Shown here piece by piece: positions 5,009 to 6,700 of a stretch of 6,700 nucleotides of DNA. Position numbers and translations under genes: made by a program. This DNA is from an uncultured Clostridia bacterium (lineage in GTDB: Bacteria > Bacillota > Clostridia > Christensenellales > CAG-917), in assembly GCA_946056785.1 (NCBI GenBank), contig CAMGKS010000067.1, positions 1 through 6,700 on the forward strand, in the 5' to 3' direction. Every line of letters begins with the position of its first letter. Positions within the stretch are counted from its first letter, which is position 1. The notes below the pieces were generated by a model, which saw only the letters and a program-made list of their open reading frames with translations, was not told the origin of the DNA and searched no databases.

Positions 5009-6700
5009 ATCCTTCAAACGTATCCGCTTTATTAAAATCAGCGTATTCGTAAATATATCTTTTTCTTATGTTTGCGTCGTCGCCCATCAAGATAGAAATA
5101 CGTTTATCTGCCATAACCGCGTCCTCAAGAGTAACTCTTGTCAAAGCTCTCGTCTGAGGGTTCATAGTCGTATCCCAAAGTTGCTCGGGGTTCATTTCGC
5201 CCAAGCCTTTGAATCGCTGAAGTATGGCGCCTTTACCCATAACTTTTCGGCCTTCTTCAAGAGCCTTTTCGTCATAGCAATATTTAAACTCGCCGTTTTT
5301 TTGCAATCTGTATAAAGGCGGCATTCCGACGTAAACGTGTCCGTCGACAATGAGCGGCCGCATATATCTGAAAAAGAAAGTTAAAAGCAACGCTCTTATG
5401 TGAGCTCCGTCCTGGTCGGCGTCGGCAAGAATTATGACTTTGTTGTATTTAAGATTTTCAATATCGAATTCGTCATCTATGCCGGTTCCTAATGCGCTTA
5501 TTATCGTCGCCAATTCTTCGTTTGCGAGAATTCTTTCAAGACTTGATTTTTCAACGTTAAGCGGCTTGCCTCGAAGAGGTAAAATTGCCTGGAAACTTCT
5601 GTCACGCGCCTGCTTTGCACTGCCGCCCGCACTGTCGCCCTCAACGATATACAGTTCGTTTCTTTCATATTTTTTACCGGTACAGCTGGCAAGTTTTCCT
5701 ATAAGATTCGAACCGTTAAGGCTGTTCTTCTGTCTTGCTATATCCTTTGCTCTTCTTGCCGCTTCCCTTGTCTTTGCGGCGCCTATCGCTTTTTCAACTA
5801 TTGCGTCGGCGGCAAGTTTATTATTAGGGTCGTTTACCCATTTATCGAAGCAATCGCTAAGGAGATTTTCGACCTTTTGACGAACTTCCGGATTGCCAAG
5901 CTTCGTTTTAGTCTGTCCTTCAAACTGAACGTTCTGCATTCTGACGGCGATAACGGCAACCATACCTTCTCTGAAATCTTCGCCGAGTAAATTTGGTTGT
6001 TTTTCTTTCAAAAGACCGTTCTTTCTTGCATAATCGTTAAATACTTTTGTAAACGCAGCTTTAAAACCTATTTCGTGAGTGCCGCCTTCACCCGTCGGAA
6101 TATTGTTGACGTATGAATAAACGCTTTCGTTATAATTGTCACCGTGCTGAACTGCGGCAATTACCTCAAATTTTTCCGCCTTTGCTTCAACGTATATAGG
6201 CTTTTCATAAACGACGCCCCTGCCTTCGTTAAGATAGGTAACGTAATCGGCAAGACCGCCCTCAAAATGATAAATCTCCTCACGTGTTTCGTCTTTTCGT
6301 CTGTCAGTTAAAATCAGTCTTACGCCTTTATTCAGATACGCCGTTTCACGAAGTCTTGTAGAAATCGTATTCCAACTAAACTTTTCGTCTCCGAAAACTC
6401 TGGCATCGGGTTTAAATGTTACGGTTGTACCCGTATCGGAAGCCTCGCCGACAACCGTCAACGGCGACTTTGTAATGCCGCTTTTTATTTGCCCGTCGAT
6501 CTCAGGCGACCAGAATTCGACGCGGTACAAACTGCCGTTACGCTTGACTTCTACGTTAAGCCATTCCGACAAGGCGTTTGTGACCGACGCTCCGACGCCG
6601 TGCAAACCGCCTGAAAAATTGTAACTGTCGTTGTCGAATTTAGCTCCTGCGTGAAGTTGCGTGAAAACCACTTCGACGCCGCTTATTTTTAATTTCGGAT
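5007..6700 (-). CDS. parE: DNA topoisomerase IV subunit B (type IIA, GyrB/ParE family), N-terminus outside the window
   Basis: This is the ATPase/TOPRIM subunit that pairs with the adjacent ParC. The frame stays open to the right edge: 563 complete codons are visible, the first nine reading PKLKISGVE. Family size suggests about 80-90 residues are missing, including the GHKL catalytic Glu and Mg-binding Asn. A GTG at 6669-6671 is an internal valine of VEVVFTQLHAGAKF, not the start. Counting from the first visible codon, the ATP-lid loop is SGGLHGVG (29-36). The transducer lysine is in QTKTK (262-266, Lys264 equivalent to E. coli GyrB Lys337). TOPRIM holds EGDSAGGSAKQ (353-363) and the metal-binding DADQDG (426-431), and the C-terminal part has QRFKGLGEMNPEQLW (494-508). 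All key TOPRIM residues are intact, and there is no enterobacterial GyrB-type insert. GyrB and ParE are hard to separate in Bacillota; ParE is chosen mainly because the partner looks like ParC. Confidence 0.87.
   Translation of the reverse strand, partial: PKLKISGVEVVFTQLHAGAKFDNDSYNFSGGLHGVGASVTNALSEWLNVEVKRNGSLYRVEFWSPEIDGQIKSGITKSPLTVVGEASDTGTTVTFKPDARVFGDEKFSWNTISTRLRETAYLNKGVRLILTDRRKDETREEIYHFEGGLADYVTYLNEGRGVVYEKPIYVEAKAEKFEVIAAVQHGDNYNESVYSYVNNIPTGEGGTHEIGFKAAFTKVFNDYARKNGLLKEKQPNLLGEDFREGMVAVIAVRMQNVQFEGQTKTKLGNPEVRQKVENLLSDCFDKWVNDPNNKLAADAIVEKAIGAAKTREAARRAKDIARQKNSLNGSNLIGKLASCTGKKYERNELYIVEGDSAGGSAKQARDRSFQAILPLRGKPLNVEKSSLERILANEELATIISALGTGIDDEFDIENLKYNKVIILADADQDGAHIRALLLTFFFRYMRPLIVDGHVYVGMPPLYRLQKNGEFKYCYDEKALEEGRKVMGKGAILQRFKGLGEMNPEQLWDTTMNPQTRALTRVTLEDAVMADKRISILMGDDANIRKRYIYEYADFNKADTFEG

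Noticed and set aside
5434..5880. Plus-strand open frame of 148 codons
   Set aside because: Antisense to the conserved TOPRIM region of parE; its Leu/Ser/Ala-rich translation is what the reverse complement of that coding sequence gives.
6669..6671. GTG as a possible start codon for the B subunit
   Set aside because: The frame stays open upstream to the window edge, and the upstream residues PKLKISGVE match the family just before VVFTQLHAG, so this is an internal valine.

Overview
The window suggests a low-GC Bacillota (Firmicutes) chromosome, most likely from the class Clostridia. The reasons are AT-rich DNA, strong AGGAG-type ribosome binding sites, a Bacillus-like ParE/ParC pair, a UPF0371/DUF1846 protein and a PepF-type oligoendopeptidase. 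Every real gene lies on the minus strand, so the text runs right to left in the direction of transcription. There are no mobile elements, tRNA or rRNA genes, or CRISPR arrays.

Layout from the right edge: (1) a 5'-truncated type IIA topoisomerase B subunit (ParE) ends at 5007; (2) nine bases later comes a complete A subunit (ParC, 809 aa, 4997-2568); (3) twelve bases later comes a complete 492-aa UPF0371/DUF1846 protein of unknown function (2555-1077). These three read as one operon, with each downstream SD packed against or overlapping the preceding stop. (4) A 318-bp intergenic region (759-1076) follows, with no convincing intrinsic terminator. It holds six tandem 17-bp repeats arranged as a 34-bp higher-order dimer, then an extended -10 promoter, an inverted repeat at the predicted transcription start and a strong SD. 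(5) These lead into the N-terminal 252 residues of oligoendopeptidase F (758-1), which is cut by the left edge.

ParE and ParC should assemble into the ParC2ParE2 heterotetramer of topoisomerase IV, which decatenates and relaxes DNA. I prefer ParC over GyrA because the C-terminal domain lacks a canonical GyrA box and follows the Bacillus/Streptococcus ParC pattern, and because the N-terminus is ParC-like (RALPRVEDGLKPVQRRILYSM). The DUF1846 protein is co-transcribed by inference, but nothing in the sequence ties it to topology. PepF appears to have its own promoter and is probably regulated separately.

This is mostly housekeeping DNA, and I do not see a new multi-gene system. The items most worth a second look are the 17/34-bp tandem repeat array placed just upstream of the pepF promoter, the inverted repeat over its start site, and a glycine in ParC where nearly all bacterial enzymes carry the Asp/Glu that helps anchor fluoroquinolones.
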